The notes under the pieces are model-generated. The model was given only the letters and a program-made list of their open reading frames with translations, was not told the origin of the DNA and did no database searches. The position numbers and the translations under genes are program-made. Shown one piece after another: positions 25,747 through 34,349 of a stretch of DNA of 64,000 bases (the stretch's first letter is position 1; the number at the start of each line of letters is the position of its first letter). The stretch comes from a virus, in IMG/VR virus record IMGVR_UViG_3300032236_000862, positions 1-64,000 of that record; one strand, 5' to 3'.

Positions 25747-26870
25747 ACGACACCATATCCTGACGAGTTAGTTACTGAAGGGAAGGTATAGACCTTTCCT
25801 CCAAAGTAGGTTTTAATCTTGCCGGAAGTATCCGTAAGACGCAAATCATAATAAGCGGTCTTTGGAAGGGTGCTAGTTACGCTTCCTGGAAGACTTAGGG
25901 CCAAGATAGTTGGGTAGCTCTGTCCCGCAGCGTTAACCTTACCTACTGTAAATGTACCCAAAATAACTGGGCCAACCTGAGAGAACTGACTGTTCTGGTA
26001 GAGAACAATCTCAGCCTTTGGAGTGAAGTTAGTGAGGTCAAAGCTAAAGCCGAAGTCTTGTACGAAGTCGTCTCCAGAGTACATTTCCAAATCCTGAACC
26101 AAGATAGGCTCTGGAGGAGTCTGATCCCCGTAGGTAGGTACTGGAAGCATAACTCTTTGTGGGAGAGACCAGTCATCAATTTCTTGTGGCTTGTAGATAG
26201 GGATGTAGCGGTTTGTAAGACGGCTGATACGTCGAAGACTTGATACCTCAATACGGTAAAGTCCAATACCTAGCATTGAGCATAGCTCACGGTATTGTTG
26301 CTGACGAGTAGTCATCATGCTCATAAGCTGGCTGTAACGTTCAGAACGTGGGATACTGACGCCATCTGGAGACATGATATTGATATCAAAAGCGGAGTCA
26401 TTGGCTAAAGTATAGAGGGCCAAGGTAGTGGCTAAAATAACCACTGGATATTCTTCTACAGCAGGTAGGAAAGCAAGCTGGGTTATTGAGCTGCCCAAGC
26501 TAGTTGTCTCTCCACGAGTATGCTGGGCAAAAGCTGTGTTGACATAGTAGGCAACTTCAGAGTCAGTAAAGTAACGATACGCCTGTCCAGCAACAGTGAC
26601 GATTGCATTGTTTGCTGGGGCTGCGGCCAGGGTTAATACGCCTGTGCCTTCTTCAATAATGGCCGTAGCCGATACGTCCGTAGAACCAACTTTAACTACG
26701 ATTGTAGATCCCTGGATAGGGGCTTGAGAAAGTTGGTAACGGATAGTAGAGCCGTCACCTGTGTAGGTATCCACAAAGGTTCGTGCTGTGTCGCCAAGTT
26801 CTGCCCGAAGTCGGTCAGAGAGTGCTTGTAATGTTGCCACAAATCCTCCATCAGATAGTGTGCTAATCAT
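25743..26870 (-). CDS. Connector/baseplate adaptor protein
   Basis: The 375-residue protein starts with a helical connector-like part (LSDRLRAELGDTARTF), then a small beta domain (GSTIRYQLSQAPIQGSTIVVKVG), and YFTDSEVAYYVNTAFAQHTRG. The C-terminal third (DLEMYSGDDFVQDFGFSFDLTNF...YYDLRLTDTSGKIKTYFGGKVYTFPSVT) matches baseplate-upper-protein-like N-terminal domains that bind fibres. It opens the fibre unit after a strong terminator, so a promoter should lie in or just before it. Connector or baseplate role is inferred. Confidence 0.6.
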   Translation of the reverse strand: MISTLSDGGFVATLQALSDRLRAELGDTARTFVDTYTGDGSTIRYQLSQAPIQGSTIVVKVGSTDVSATAIIEEGTGVLTLAAAPANNAIVTVAGQAYRYFTDSEVAYYVNTAFAQHTRGETTSLGSSITQLAFLPAVEEYPVVILATTLALYTLANDSAFDINIMSPDGVSIPRSERYSQLMSMMTTRQQQYRELCSMLGIGLYRIEVSSLRRISRLTNRYIPIYKPQEIDDWSLPQRVMLPVPTYGDQTPPEPILVQDLEMYSGDDFVQDFGFSFDLTNFTPKAEIVLYQNSQFSQVGPVILGTFTVGKVNAAGQSYPTILALSLPGSVTSTLPKTAYYDLRLTDTSGKIKTYFGGKVYTFPSVTNSSGYGVV

Positions 26871-26897
26871 CTAACAAATCTTAAGATTAGTCAGGGT

Positions 26898-26940
26898 AAA
26901 AAAGGCCCCCATAGACAGGAGGGCGGGTGTCTATGGGGGC
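26898..26940 (-). terminator. Strong intrinsic terminator after the capsid genes
   Basis: A perfect 13-bp stem (26905-26917 with 26928-26940, GCCCCCATAGACA/TGTCTATGGGGGC), loop 10 nt, is followed on the minus strand by a T6 tract (A-run 26898-26903). It separates the capsid unit from the connector and fibre unit. Confidence 0.92.
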
Positions 26941-26956
26941 GGCCTAGGGGTGCGAC

Positions 26957-27325
26957 TTAGAGGCGGTCGTACAAATAACCTTTTTCTTGTAAGTGAGTCG
27001 CTACATGCTTTGGAACTTTGTACTTTTTACCTGTTTGGAATGAATAATTGTTTCCAGCGCCAATAGTAACCATGTCTAGGTTCTCTGCTACTCGAATGAC
27101 AACCTGGTCGTCTGCAAGGCTTACGCCCACGCTTTCGATCTCGTCAATTACTGTTGGGTTTTCTGGGTTCTGAGTAAGGTCAACAACTTCAGTCTCATCT
27201 TTGTGAGCCTTTGTTTGTGTTGCCATTGAGATTTCATTAGCACGTTCTGCCAATGCCTCTGCGTTAGCTGCTAATAGAGCCTCACGCTGACGCCCTGTAA
27301 CGTCTGTAACTTTTGCTTTTGCCAC
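26957..27325 (-). CDS. Conserved capsid-adjacent small protein
   Basis: The 122 residues have a helical charged N-terminus (DVTGRQREALLAANAEALAER), an acidic linker and a beta-type end (NYSFQTGKKYKVPKHVATHLQEKGYLYDRL) that I recall from phage proteins encoded just after the major capsid protein. It is the last gene before the 26.9 kb terminator. It carries an exact copy of the dispersed CAACACAAACAA motif, the only exact one I found outside 47-58 kb. A head-associated function is inferred. Confidence 0.6.
   Translation of the reverse strand: MAKAKVTDVTGRQREALLAANAEALAERANEISMATQTKAHKDETEVVDLTQNPENPTVIDEIESVGVSLADDQVVIRVAENLDMVTIGAGNNYSFQTGKKYKVPKHVATHLQEKGYLYDRL
27211..27222 (-). repeat. Dispersed motif copy CAACACAAACAA (late region)
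   Basis: An exact 12-mer on the minus strand, sense to the capsid-adjacent gene (codons for TQT). It is the only exact copy I found outside 47.5-58.1 kb. Confidence 0.7.
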
Positions 27326-27357
27326 GATATTTATTCTCCTGTTAGATTAGTTGGGGT

Positions 27358-27383
27358 GGGGGAGGGTTTCAAGGCCCTCCCCC
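27358..27383 (-). other. Intergenic hairpin after the major capsid gene
   Basis: A 9-bp stem, GGGGGAGGG (27358-27366) with CCCTCCCCC (27375-27383), has an 8-nt loop and no T-tract on the minus strand. It may stabilise the capsid mRNA or act as a partial terminator; not a classic one. Confidence 0.6.
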
Positions 27384-27392
27384 GGTATTAAA

Positions 27393-28469
27393 TTAGTTGG
27401 TTTCTGCAATAACTACAGACTGATCGGTGATAAGACCGAGGCCGTAGATAGCGTACCATGCAAGAGCGTGCTCACGACCGAAGTCAAGAATACCGCCGTC
27501 ACGAAGCTCAACTGGAAGTGAGATAGCGTGACCGAATGCGTTGTCTCCAATGAAGATAGCTGAGTAGCGATCGTTTGAACCGTTACCTGTAGCTGTTACT
27601 GGAGTTGTGTAACCTCCGCCAGTTGGATAGGCGATTGATCCTGGAGCCACTGCTGTATCTGTGGTGTAGTTTGTACCAGCACCGTTGGTGACCTTTGAGA
27701 TCTGAGTTGTCTCAATGAAGACTGTGTCGTAGAGACGACCGATTTCACCGAGCATGAAGTTACCTGGAGCAGCGTACTTTGTTACTTCGATGAACTCTGG
27801 GAGGTCACGAAGACGACGGCTCTGGTGAGGGTGAACGAATGCGACGTAAGTCTCGCCCAACCTTGGGATGTTCTTGGTAGCCAAGGTCTCGACAGCGTCC
27901 TTAACGGTACGTGTTGAGAGGTATGAAGCACCGGTCATAGAAGCACGTGATGTAGCTGCTGTACCGTATGCATACCAGTTGTTGACTGCTGAGAGGTTTG
28001 AACGATCTTCACCGTAGATGACAGAAGATGCTGCCATGAGTGTGTCACGAGCCTGGCCATCAAGGTAGAGAGCCATGTTACGTCCAAGAAGACGTGAAGC
28101 TGATGCCATAACGTCATCGAATGATGCGTTGAGGAGAAGCTCGGATACTGCGATTGCGTAACCTTGCTCAGCAACAGTGATTGAGAACTGCTGTGCTGTC
28201 AATGCGTTTGTTGACATACGGACACCTTCAGTAAGTGTTGAAGCGAATCCGAGGTTGTTGTAACGCATGAAGTTGATCTGGAGACCAGGAGCTACGCCGA
28301 GTTCTGTCTTCTTGACTGCGAACTGCTCGAAGCGCAAGATAGGCATTGACTGGAATAGAATTTCCTTAGACCAGATGGTCTGAATTGCTTGTGTAAGCTG
28401 GCTGTTAGCGCCAGAATACGCTGTTGGGGCAGCGGCGAGATTACCGGTACCTGTTACGGCTGATGCCAT
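27393..28469 (-). CDS. Major capsid protein (N4-gp56 family type)
   Basis: The 358-residue protein resembles the N4-gp56 capsid family. It shows NSQLTQAIQTIWSKEILFQSMPILRFEQFAV at the N-terminus, GLQINFMRYNNLGFASTLTEGVRM, EQGYAIAVSELLLNASFDDVM and a C-terminal VELRDGGILDFGREHALAWYAIYGLGL. It adopts the HK97 fold. Its scaffold gene lies just upstream and the portal beyond that, the expected order. Codon usage looks tuned for high expression (mostly C-ending codons where choice exists). Confidence 0.9.
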   Translation of the reverse strand: MASAVTGTGNLAAAPTAYSGANSQLTQAIQTIWSKEILFQSMPILRFEQFAVKKTELGVAPGLQINFMRYNNLGFASTLTEGVRMSTNALTAQQFSITVAEQGYAIAVSELLLNASFDDVMASASRLLGRNMALYLDGQARDTLMAASSVIYGEDRSNLSAVNNWYAYGTAATSRASMTGASYLSTRTVKDAVETLATKNIPRLGETYVAFVHPHQSRRLRDLPEFIEVTKYAAPGNFMLGEIGRLYDTVFIETTQISKVTNGAGTNYTTDTAVAPGSIAYPTGGGYTTPVTATGNGSNDRYSAIFIGDNAFGHAISLPVELRDGGILDFGREHALAWYAIYGLGLITDQSVVIAETN

Positions 28470-28521
28470 TTTGGTGTTACTCCTTGTTCATATATGTTAG
28501 GTTAGTAAAAATGGGTAGGTA

Positions 28522-29298
28522 TTACCCGAAGATTCCCTTGTTACGATCATCGGCTGTTTTACCTAGCAGACGTGATCTATTTTTTGCGTAATCAGCTACC
28601 GACATTGAAGCAATCTGCTCCGGTGTAAACGATTGTGAGTCCGAATTGTTTTCGAGGGTTGGTGGCAAGGTTGTCCTTGTACCGGTCATATCACGACGCT
28701 GGGCCTGAATAGCCTGTTGCGCCGACTCCAAGAGCTTTGAGGTCTTATCCTTCAGCTTGGAAATACTCTTTTCGATTTCATCAACATTGTTGCCAGAAAT
28801 CATATCAATAAGTTCTGGGGCGATGTTGTCCTGCTCTTCGCTAATGCGGCGATTGAGATACTGTGTTAGTTCAGCATACTCACGTTCACGCTCTAGCAAA
28901 GCAAAAGCACGTTCACGCTCTAGGCGCTCAGATTCAATTTTAGCAGCCCATTCCTTTTCCTTCTGTTCAAGAAGGCTACGGACGTCCATCTCAGATTCGA
29001 GCTTCTTACGCTCTGCCTCTGCGGCGGCTTCTGCTGCTGAACGAGCCTCAGCTAGGCGTTCTTCACGATCCTTCTTAAGAAGATTTAGCTCTTCCTTAAG
29101 AGAATCAATCTGTGGATATAGTTTTGACTTTTCCTGCTCACGTACACGGTGCAAGTCTTGTTCCGTGTAGCCCTTAGCTTCAGAAAACTTACTCTCTGAA
29201 ACCGGTTCTTGCTGTGCAACTGGTGCTGTGCCGTTAACTTCTGAAGCAAAAGCTTCTTGAGCTACTGCACTTTCTACTGCTGTTGAGTTTTCTGACAT
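28522..29298 (-). CDS. Capsid scaffold protein
   Basis: The 258 residues are highly charged, with a predicted coiled coil at about 60-190 (LKEELNLLKKDREERLAEARSAAEAAAEAERKK) and a C-terminal region (SFTPEQIASMSVADYAKNRSRLLG) that may bind the capsid protein. Position between portal and major capsid protein is standard for scaffolds. No protease domain is visible within it. Confidence 0.85.
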   Translation of the reverse strand: MSENSTAVESAVAQEAFASEVNGTAPVAQQEPVSESKFSEAKGYTEQDLHRVREQEKSKLYPQIDSLKEELNLLKKDREERLAEARSAAEAAAEAERKKLESEMDVRSLLEQKEKEWAAKIESERLERERAFALLEREREYAELTQYLNRRISEEQDNIAPELIDMISGNNVDEIEKSISKLKDKTSKLLESAQQAIQAQRRDMTGTRTTLPPTLENNSDSQSFTPEQIASMSVADYAKNRSRLLGKTADDRNKGIFG

Positions 29299-29409
29299 GC
29301 TTATTCCTTTAGGTTAAGAGGTCGTTGTCCGATGTAGTGCCACGATGACCTGCGGGTTTGTTTAGGTGGTATATAGCCTCGCAAACTATTACTAGTTTGT
29401 CAGCCTAAA
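29299..29409 (-). other. Portal-scaffold spacer with small hairpin
   Basis: The spacer holds a 7-bp inverted repeat, CAAACTA (29382-29388) with TAGTTTG (29393-29399). It has no T-tract and no clear promoter. Confidence 0.45.
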
Positions 29410-31128
29410 TTACTTAGATTCCTCTTCTGAACTAGGGCTATCCTTTTGTCCAGGAGTTTGTCTTCCAGGTAATCTAGTTCCATATGCTTTAGTGACAAGG
29501 TCACTTTGCATCTGAGCTAAGGTTTGTTCCTCAAATGGGGTGATGACTCCAGGTTGTCCTAGAGGACCAGGTCCCATACCGTCTGCAGGTGCAGCGCCAG
29601 GAGGAAGGCTTCCATCCGGCATCATACCAGTTAGTGAGGTAATTGCTGAAGCGATCTGCTGCTTTACAAGAGCTAGGGCGCCATCGGCCTTAGCATCATT
29701 AATAAGCTCTGCTCTGATCTCTTCGAGCTTCTCGTCAGGGAATTCTTCGCCAAGCTGGCGTAGGGCGCCTTCACGAGATTCAAGGTTCATAGCCATCTTG
29801 GTCTGGATTTCCTGAAGTGTAATCAGCTTATCTAGAGGAAGTGGAGGTGGGAAGTGGACTACAGACTCGTATGTTAGAGAGTCTGAGATATCCAATAGAG
29901 GTAGTTGGCCATTCTTAATAGGGCCGTTAACATCAGGGTTGTAAGCAAAGACTTCTGGCTCTTTAAATGCCAGGGTAAGAAGAACTAGCTCATTGATCCT
30001 ACGAAGACCCTCAGAGTATTGAACAATCTTCTGGTGGTAGCGGTTCATCAAAGGCTGGTACTGAATAGCTAGTGCAACACCAGAGGTGTTAGAAATAGGC
30101 TGAACTTGTCCGAGAGCTGACTCTGGTACGCCAACCATTTCATGCATAGCAGTCTTAACGATCTTAAGGTACTCAAGAGCGCCTTGTAGGCCTGCTCCGC
30201 CGCCTTCTAGGTTCTCTACACGAGCATCCTTTGGAAGACCGCCCCAAACCTTCTTAGGGCCCTTTTCAAGCGCTGAAGCCTTAGCTCCGATAATAACTGT
30301 TACTGGGGCTGCGTGGTAGTTCACGATATCAGCGATATCTGTGGCTACTTCGTTATAGTTACGGTTTAGAACAATAAGGTCATGGCAATCAGAGAGCCCC
30401 CAAGGAGAACCCGAGACACGGACATTGGGGATGTGAATAATAGGCACAACCCCGATAGGATTAGGGCGAGAGTCAATGAGTTCATCATTAATGTACTCCT
30501 CAATACGGTCGTCAGTCAGAATTTCAGTATATGTGTAGACCTGACGAGTTCCCTCAATAGATGTACCCCAGAAACGATACTTAAGCTTGAAGCGAATCAA
30601 ACGTGAGCGATCGTGTGGGTGGAACTCTGGGAAGCAGAAAGATGAGTTAAGTGGAAGGATGCGAACCTTACCTGGATGAGGACGGCCAATAGAATCTTCA
30701 AAGCCTTCTTCATAAGCTACTTTAACAAAGCAATCTCCTGATACGCCGCCTTGCTGGCCCATCTCCCAAAGTGTTCCGTGCTTATCATTATCAATTTCCC
30801 ACACACGCTTTAAGACGTCAGGAATGATCGCCTCTGTTGCTTGAGGGCTTCGGAATGAAACGCCACGGCTAAAACAAAAGTTAACTATGTAGTCTGTGAA
30901 CGCACGGTAATAGTTGTATACCATCTGCGACTCACCAATTTCACGGCGATATGACCAGTGATGTCCGAGATACATTGCCCAGTTAAGAGAGTAACGGTTT
31001 AGACGTGGACCGTGTACTTCAAACTCTTCATCAGCAAGTTCTACAAGACCAAGAGGAGAAATCGAAATGGTTAAGTCTGACGACGCCGCCCTATAGGACG
31101 GAGGTGAAAAGTCAACACCACCACTCAT
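29410..31128 (-). CDS. Portal protein
   Basis: The 572 residues match the SPP1-gp6-like portal type. They show LNRYSLNWAMYLGHHWSYRREIGESQMVYNYYRAFTDYIVNFCFSRGV, GQQGGVSGDCFVKVAYEEGF, WGLSDCHDLIVLNRNYNEVATDIADIVNYHAAPV and VPESALGQVQPISNTSGVALAIQYQPLM. The stem and clip regions lie in the central beta-rich stretch. The C-terminal 60 residues are Pro/Gly-rich. It forms the dodecameric DNA gateway at the capsid vertex. The gene lies between the small 135-residue gene and the scaffold. Confidence 0.9.
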   Translation of the reverse strand: MSGGVDFSPPSYRAASSDLTISISPLGLVELADEEFEVHGPRLNRYSLNWAMYLGHHWSYRREIGESQMVYNYYRAFTDYIVNFCFSRGVSFRSPQATEAIIPDVLKRVWEIDNDKHGTLWEMGQQGGVSGDCFVKVAYEEGFEDSIGRPHPGKVRILPLNSSFCFPEFHPHDRSRLIRFKLKYRFWGTSIEGTRQVYTYTEILTDDRIEEYINDELIDSRPNPIGVVPIIHIPNVRVSGSPWGLSDCHDLIVLNRNYNEVATDIADIVNYHAAPVTVIIGAKASALEKGPKKVWGGLPKDARVENLEGGGAGLQGALEYLKIVKTAMHEMVGVPESALGQVQPISNTSGVALAIQYQPLMNRYHQKIVQYSEGLRRINELVLLTLAFKEPEVFAYNPDVNGPIKNGQLPLLDISDSLTYESVVHFPPPLPLDKLITLQEIQTKMAMNLESREGALRQLGEEFPDEKLEEIRAELINDAKADGALALVKQQIASAITSLTGMMPDGSLPPGAAPADGMGPGPLGQPGVITPFEEQTLAQMQSDLVTKAYGTRLPGRQTPGQKDSPSSEEESK

Positions 31129-31183
31129 TGATTAAGTCCTAACATTAGTGTGCCCCACAATACCTTCTCGAAAGTTAAGTCCA

Positions 31184-31212
31184 CCAGCCCCGGAGAAAGG
31201 GAACGGGGCTGG
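31184..31212 (-). other. Hairpin upstream of the portal gene
   Basis: A 9-bp stem, CCAGCCCCG (31184-31192) with CGGGGCTGG (31204-31212), lacks a T-tract on the minus strand. On the minus strand just upstream is GATACAATATACAGG, similar to the ACTATATACAG elements at 44.28 and 45.01 kb. Confidence 0.5.
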
Positions 31213-31236
31213 GGACCTGTATATTGTATCTTACTT

Positions 31237-31644
31237 TTAGTCGTTTACTGAAGCAGGGTTCATGCGCTCCTGGCGTGAGCCACTGCGGATGACCTCTTCG
31301 ATGACCACTGTTGAGTGATCTCCGAAGTTACCTTGTGCAAACTCACCAAGGAATGTTGGTGCTTCTACCCAAGCTGCTGAACCGACGTGAGCACGCTCAC
31401 GCATGGTCTCATCAGCATACTTCTCAAAAACGTTCTGGTTGTGGTTTGGACGGCCGTCTGGTGTTTCGTAGCCTTGATCCAAGCCAACCTGGAAATCATT
31501 TGGGACGTCAGTGTCTGATGCAAGACCTTCTTCAAAACGAAGTGGACCACGTAGGCCTGGTGTTGCTGGTGACATCTTGCGCTCGTATGAGTTGCCAGGG
31601 CGCTCAGGGTACTGAGGTGCTGGTGCGATATTTGGTGTTGCCAT
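31237..31644 (-). CDS. Conserved phage protein between terminase and portal
   Basis: The 135-residue protein is Pro/Gly-rich and probably extended: YPERPGNSYERKMSPATPGLRGPLRFEEGLASDTDVPNDFQVGLDQGY, NQNVFEKYADETMRERAHVGSAAWVEAPTFLGEF. I recall such proteins next to terminase genes but know no function. Good ribosome site (AGGAGATA) upstream. Perhaps a small virion protein. Confidence 0.6.
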   Translation of the reverse strand: MATPNIAPAPQYPERPGNSYERKMSPATPGLRGPLRFEEGLASDTDVPNDFQVGLDQGYETPDGRPNHNQNVFEKYADETMRERAHVGSAAWVEAPTFLGEFAQGNFGDHSTVVIEEVIRSGSRQERMNPASVND

Positions 31645-31724
31645 TGTTATATCTCCTATAGGATAAGGGATTGAGGTTCCTCAGGGTTAATTCTGTCTGG
31701 TAGAGGGGGTTTTGTCATGGTAAA

Positions 31725-33296
31725 TTAAAAGAAAGGACTGGAGCTTACTTCCACTGTAGGCATAACCATGTCCTGTGTTAAAGAGCATGCAAGGGCCAAA
31801 GAGTCCACAAAATCGTCGTGAGCATGCACTTCATCAGGTGCGGCCACTAAGAAGTTAGGTCCCTTGTACTGAACCTCGGCATCTGTCATTTGCTGGTAGA
31901 ACTTCTTCCAAATGCGAAGTCGTCTGGTTTTTGCATGTGAAGGCCACGAAACCATCTGACGCTGGATTAGCGCCTGTAGGTGCTTCCATCGCTTAGATTG
32001 CTCTGTAGGGCTGGAGGTAACCGGTACTACTTCAGCACGGGGCATTAAAATCTTTAGGCGTCCGGCCACTGCATCACCTACACCGTTGGCATCTACTCCG
32101 ATAGCAAGCACGTCATAGTTTCCTAAGAACTGCTGAATCTGGAAGTACTGTTCTTCCCAGTCATCTCCCTGTAGTTCCAACCAGTTAAGCACCCTATGAT
32201 CATAGTAACCGTACTCATCAGGACGATCCCAGTCTACCCAGACCACTGTGACCACTGTGCTGTCCATTTTACGAGCTGGGTCAATTCCAACCACAACAGG
32301 TGAACGGTGCCAAGATTTTACAATTTCTTGTGAGGTATCTCCAAGATCATCCATGATGCTAGATGTGACGAACATACCACGCTCAAGGAGCCACTTACAG
32401 TTGTAAGCCATCTGAAATTCATCAGAGTCTTCACCGATACGTAGCATCTCTTTTCTAATGTACTTATCATAGTTAGGTTGGATCTTAGCTACATCTTTCC
32501 AGTCCCACTGAAAATGGTTCTGCTTAGCATTACGGCCTTGAGTCTGACGGCGCTTGTTAAGCTGGATAGATCGGTAGAAGCCGTTCTTAGATGTTGTAGG
32601 AGTACCTGTCTTAACCATAGTTGCGTTGTAGTAAGCACCCATAGGCGCAATTGACTTAGATACTACAAAGTCATCTGCTTCTTGACACTCATCTACGATA
32701 ATAAGGTGGAATGACTTAGATTCGATCTTAGCTCTTGGGTTAGCAGTCATCATCATCAATGTACTGCCTGACTTCTTTAATTTTAGGTTTCTTACTACGC
32801 CCGGTGTCTTGGTAGGCATATCATCAATTTCCGGATCACCGAAGACTTCCATAGCTCTTTCAGAGGTAAGTCGGGACACTGTACGAGAATAAAGTGTTTC
32901 AACCTGGTTTTGAGTAGGGGCAAACATACCTACCCAGATACCATCGCCAAACTTTCCAAGCAGCTCGGGGTACATTCTGGCTAAACGAGGGAGGATAACC
33001 ATAAGTGTGGCCACTGTGTTGGCGATGGTTTCTGACTTTCCTGACTGACGTGAAGCCAGTGCAGTGATCTCTTCACCATCGTTGATGAGAACTGATTCAA
33101 TAACTCTGCGTGCCAGAGGCTCTTGATAAGGGTGTAGGTTATGTCCTACAAGCATTTCCATAAACTGCATGATCTTTTCGATGAGAACTTTAACAAATTC
33201 TTTAGACAGCTCATCAAGCGTGTCCACTTCCTCATCTTCTGGCAGAGGACTGTAATATTCGTCCTCCGGCAGATCTACCTCATCAAATTCACTCAC
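31725..33296 (-). CDS. terL: Terminase large subunit
   Basis: The 523-residue protein starts with GTG at complement 33296, within GTGA overlap with the preceding gene. The packaging ATPase has Walker A ASRQSGKSE (residues 81-89) and Walker B IIVDECQ (about 199-205). The nuclease domain keeps acidic residues at VGIDPARKMDST (D338), IGVDANGVGDA (D401) and HAHDDFVDSLA (D493, D494, D497). It cuts concatemers and pumps DNA through the portal. No separate small subunit gene is recognised; one of the short genes upstream could serve. Confidence 0.95.
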   Translation of the reverse strand: MSEFDEVDLPEDEYYSPLPEDEEVDTLDELSKEFVKVLIEKIMQFMEMLVGHNLHPYQEPLARRVIESVLINDGEEITALASRQSGKSETIANTVATLMVILPRLARMYPELLGKFGDGIWVGMFAPTQNQVETLYSRTVSRLTSERAMEVFGDPEIDDMPTKTPGVVRNLKLKKSGSTLMMMTANPRAKIESKSFHLIIVDECQEADDFVVSKSIAPMGAYYNATMVKTGTPTTSKNGFYRSIQLNKRRQTQGRNAKQNHFQWDWKDVAKIQPNYDKYIRKEMLRIGEDSDEFQMAYNCKWLLERGMFVTSSIMDDLGDTSQEIVKSWHRSPVVVGIDPARKMDSTVVTVVWVDWDRPDEYGYYDHRVLNWLELQGDDWEEQYFQIQQFLGNYDVLAIGVDANGVGDAVAGRLKILMPRAEVVPVTSSPTEQSKRWKHLQALIQRQMVSWPSHAKTRRLRIWKKFYQQMTDAEVQYKGPNFLVAAPDEVHAHDDFVDSLALACSLTQDMVMPTVEVSSSPFF

Positions 33297-33523
33297 TTAG
33301 GGAATCTCTCTGACAAAACATCTAAAATAGCGTGGATAGACTCTGCGGCTACTTTAGCCTCTTCTAAGTTGAACTGATCTTCTGTTTTCTGCCAAGTAGA
33401 TAGATTACGACCAATAGAGTAGATAACTTGGTCAGACCAAGCCAGCAACTCAGGCGTAGAGAGCTTTGCTACTCTTTTTTCTATGCGAGTCTTAGGACGC
33501 TCTTCTTTTTTCTTAAACATCAT
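33293..33523 (-). CDS. Small helical protein upstream of terminase (76 aa)
   Basis: The start chosen is ATGATG at complement 33523 with GGGGAAG before it; an earlier ATG at 33583 would overlap the upstream gene by 71 nt. A basic N-terminus (MMFKKKEERPKTRIEKRVAKL) precedes helices (PELLAWSDQVIYSIGRNL, VAAESIHAILDVLSERF). It could be a small terminase-type or regulatory protein, but it has no clear helix-turn-helix. Position directly before terL suggests a packaging role, unproven. Confidence 0.6.
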   Translation of the reverse strand: MMFKKKEERPKTRIEKRVAKLSTPELLAWSDQVIYSIGRNLSTWQKTEDQFNLEEAKVAAESIHAILDVLSERFPK

Positions 33524-33803
33524 ATTCTTCCCCTCGTACTGTATCCCAATCAAATTCGCCTTGGGCCACTGGTCTCCCAGCAATTGCGTTTGTTAACGCC
33601 TGGCTTTCCTCATATTGTGCAACCCATTTACCTATGACAATAGAAAGGCGGGTAAGTGGAAGTCTAAAGACTAGGCCACTGCCAAACCTAAAAGGGTGTT
33701 CGATTTCTTGAGTAGTTGACTTCTCTACTACAACTTTAGGTTTTAACGGATATACCATAAAGTGCCAGAAGTATTTACTTCCAACATCATGCGTCTTGGC
33801 CAC
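33513..33803 (-). CDS. Conserved hypothetical protein (96 aa)
   Basis: It starts with GTG at complement 33803, inside a GGCAGTGGCC sequence, and overlaps its neighbours on both sides. The product has YFWHFMVYPLKPKVVVEKSTTQEIEHPFRFGSGLVFRLPLTRLSIVIGKWV, a beta-rich core with a basic/aromatic face, and then an acidic end (FDWDTVRGEEYDV). Function unknown. Confidence 0.6.
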   Translation of the reverse strand: MAKTHDVGSKYFWHFMVYPLKPKVVVEKSTTQEIEHPFRFGSGLVFRLPLTRLSIVIGKWVAQYEESQALTNAIAGRPVAQGEFDWDTVRGEEYDV

Positions 33804-34062
33804 TGCCTTCTCCCTCTTGACATTCGTGGTCTGGAATTTCGTGCTCTAATACTAACATAGAACAGTCCCGACACTTGAACACCTTAGGAGGGCGGAAATT
33901 GTTTTGTGCGGTTGCACCCTCTAAAATTTCATCTCCAGGCCTGGCGTAGTTATTAATTACCTCAGGCCTAAAAAAGATTTCAGGAGGAAATGGTCCCCTA
34001 GCACCATGTGAAGATTTAGGTACAGGATGACCTTGTTTTGTTTCTACCCTCTCAATGGACAT
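33787..34062 (-). CDS. Small protein with CxxC...HxxxxHxC zinc motif
   Basis: The 91 residues have a Pro-rich N-terminus (PFPPEIFFRPEVINNYARPGDEIL) and a C-terminal CRDCSMLVLEHEIPDHEC. This zinc-finger-like motif could read CxxC-x7-H-x5-C or a similar set. It overlaps the next gene by 17 nt. Probably a small DNA- or protein-binding protein of the packaging block. Confidence 0.6.
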   Translation of the reverse strand: MSIERVETKQGHPVPKSSHGARGPFPPEIFFRPEVINNYARPGDEILEGATAQNNFRPPKVFKCRDCSMLVLEHEIPDHECQEGEGSGQDA

Positions 34063-34349
34063 TATTCAGCCGCTGGTGTTTCAGCCACTGCTTCAGCCAC
34101 TGCCTCATCGGCCACTGCCTCAGCTACTGGAGCTTCGGATGTTGTTGCCTTTTTAGGTGCAGCTTTCTTTGCTGAGGCCACTGCCTCTTCGGCCACTGTC
34201 TCGATCTCAGTTGTCAAACGTACAACGAAGTCAGGAAGAATTTCATTAAGATCATATGGTAGGTGCATGTTGCAGAACACTTGGTGAACAGCACCTGGGT
34301 ACTCAACTCGGAAGCCTGCTTCTGCTGTGCAATTTAGGCATTGTGCCAT
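34062..34349 (-). CDS. Short zinc-ribbon protein with Ala/Glu-rich tail
   Basis: The N-terminus CLNCTAEAGFRVEYPGAVHQVFCNMHLP has CxxC, a distant Cys and His, like half of the DUF7455-type ribbons. From residue about 50 the chain is a low-complexity EAVAEAVAE tail. The DNA of the tail repeats GCAGTGGCC. It is the first gene of the leftward unit after the divergent spacer at 34.35-34.58 kb. Confidence 0.6.
   Translation of the reverse strand: MAQCLNCTAEAGFRVEYPGAVHQVFCNMHLPYDLNEILPDFVVRLTTEIETVAEEAVASAKKAAPKKATTSEAPVAEAVADEAVAEAVAETPAAE

Noticed and set aside
28757-29170. Ser/Arg-rich plus-strand ORF over the scaffold gene
   Set aside because: Mirror image of the Glu/Lys/Ala-rich coiled coil on the other strand; typical shadow.
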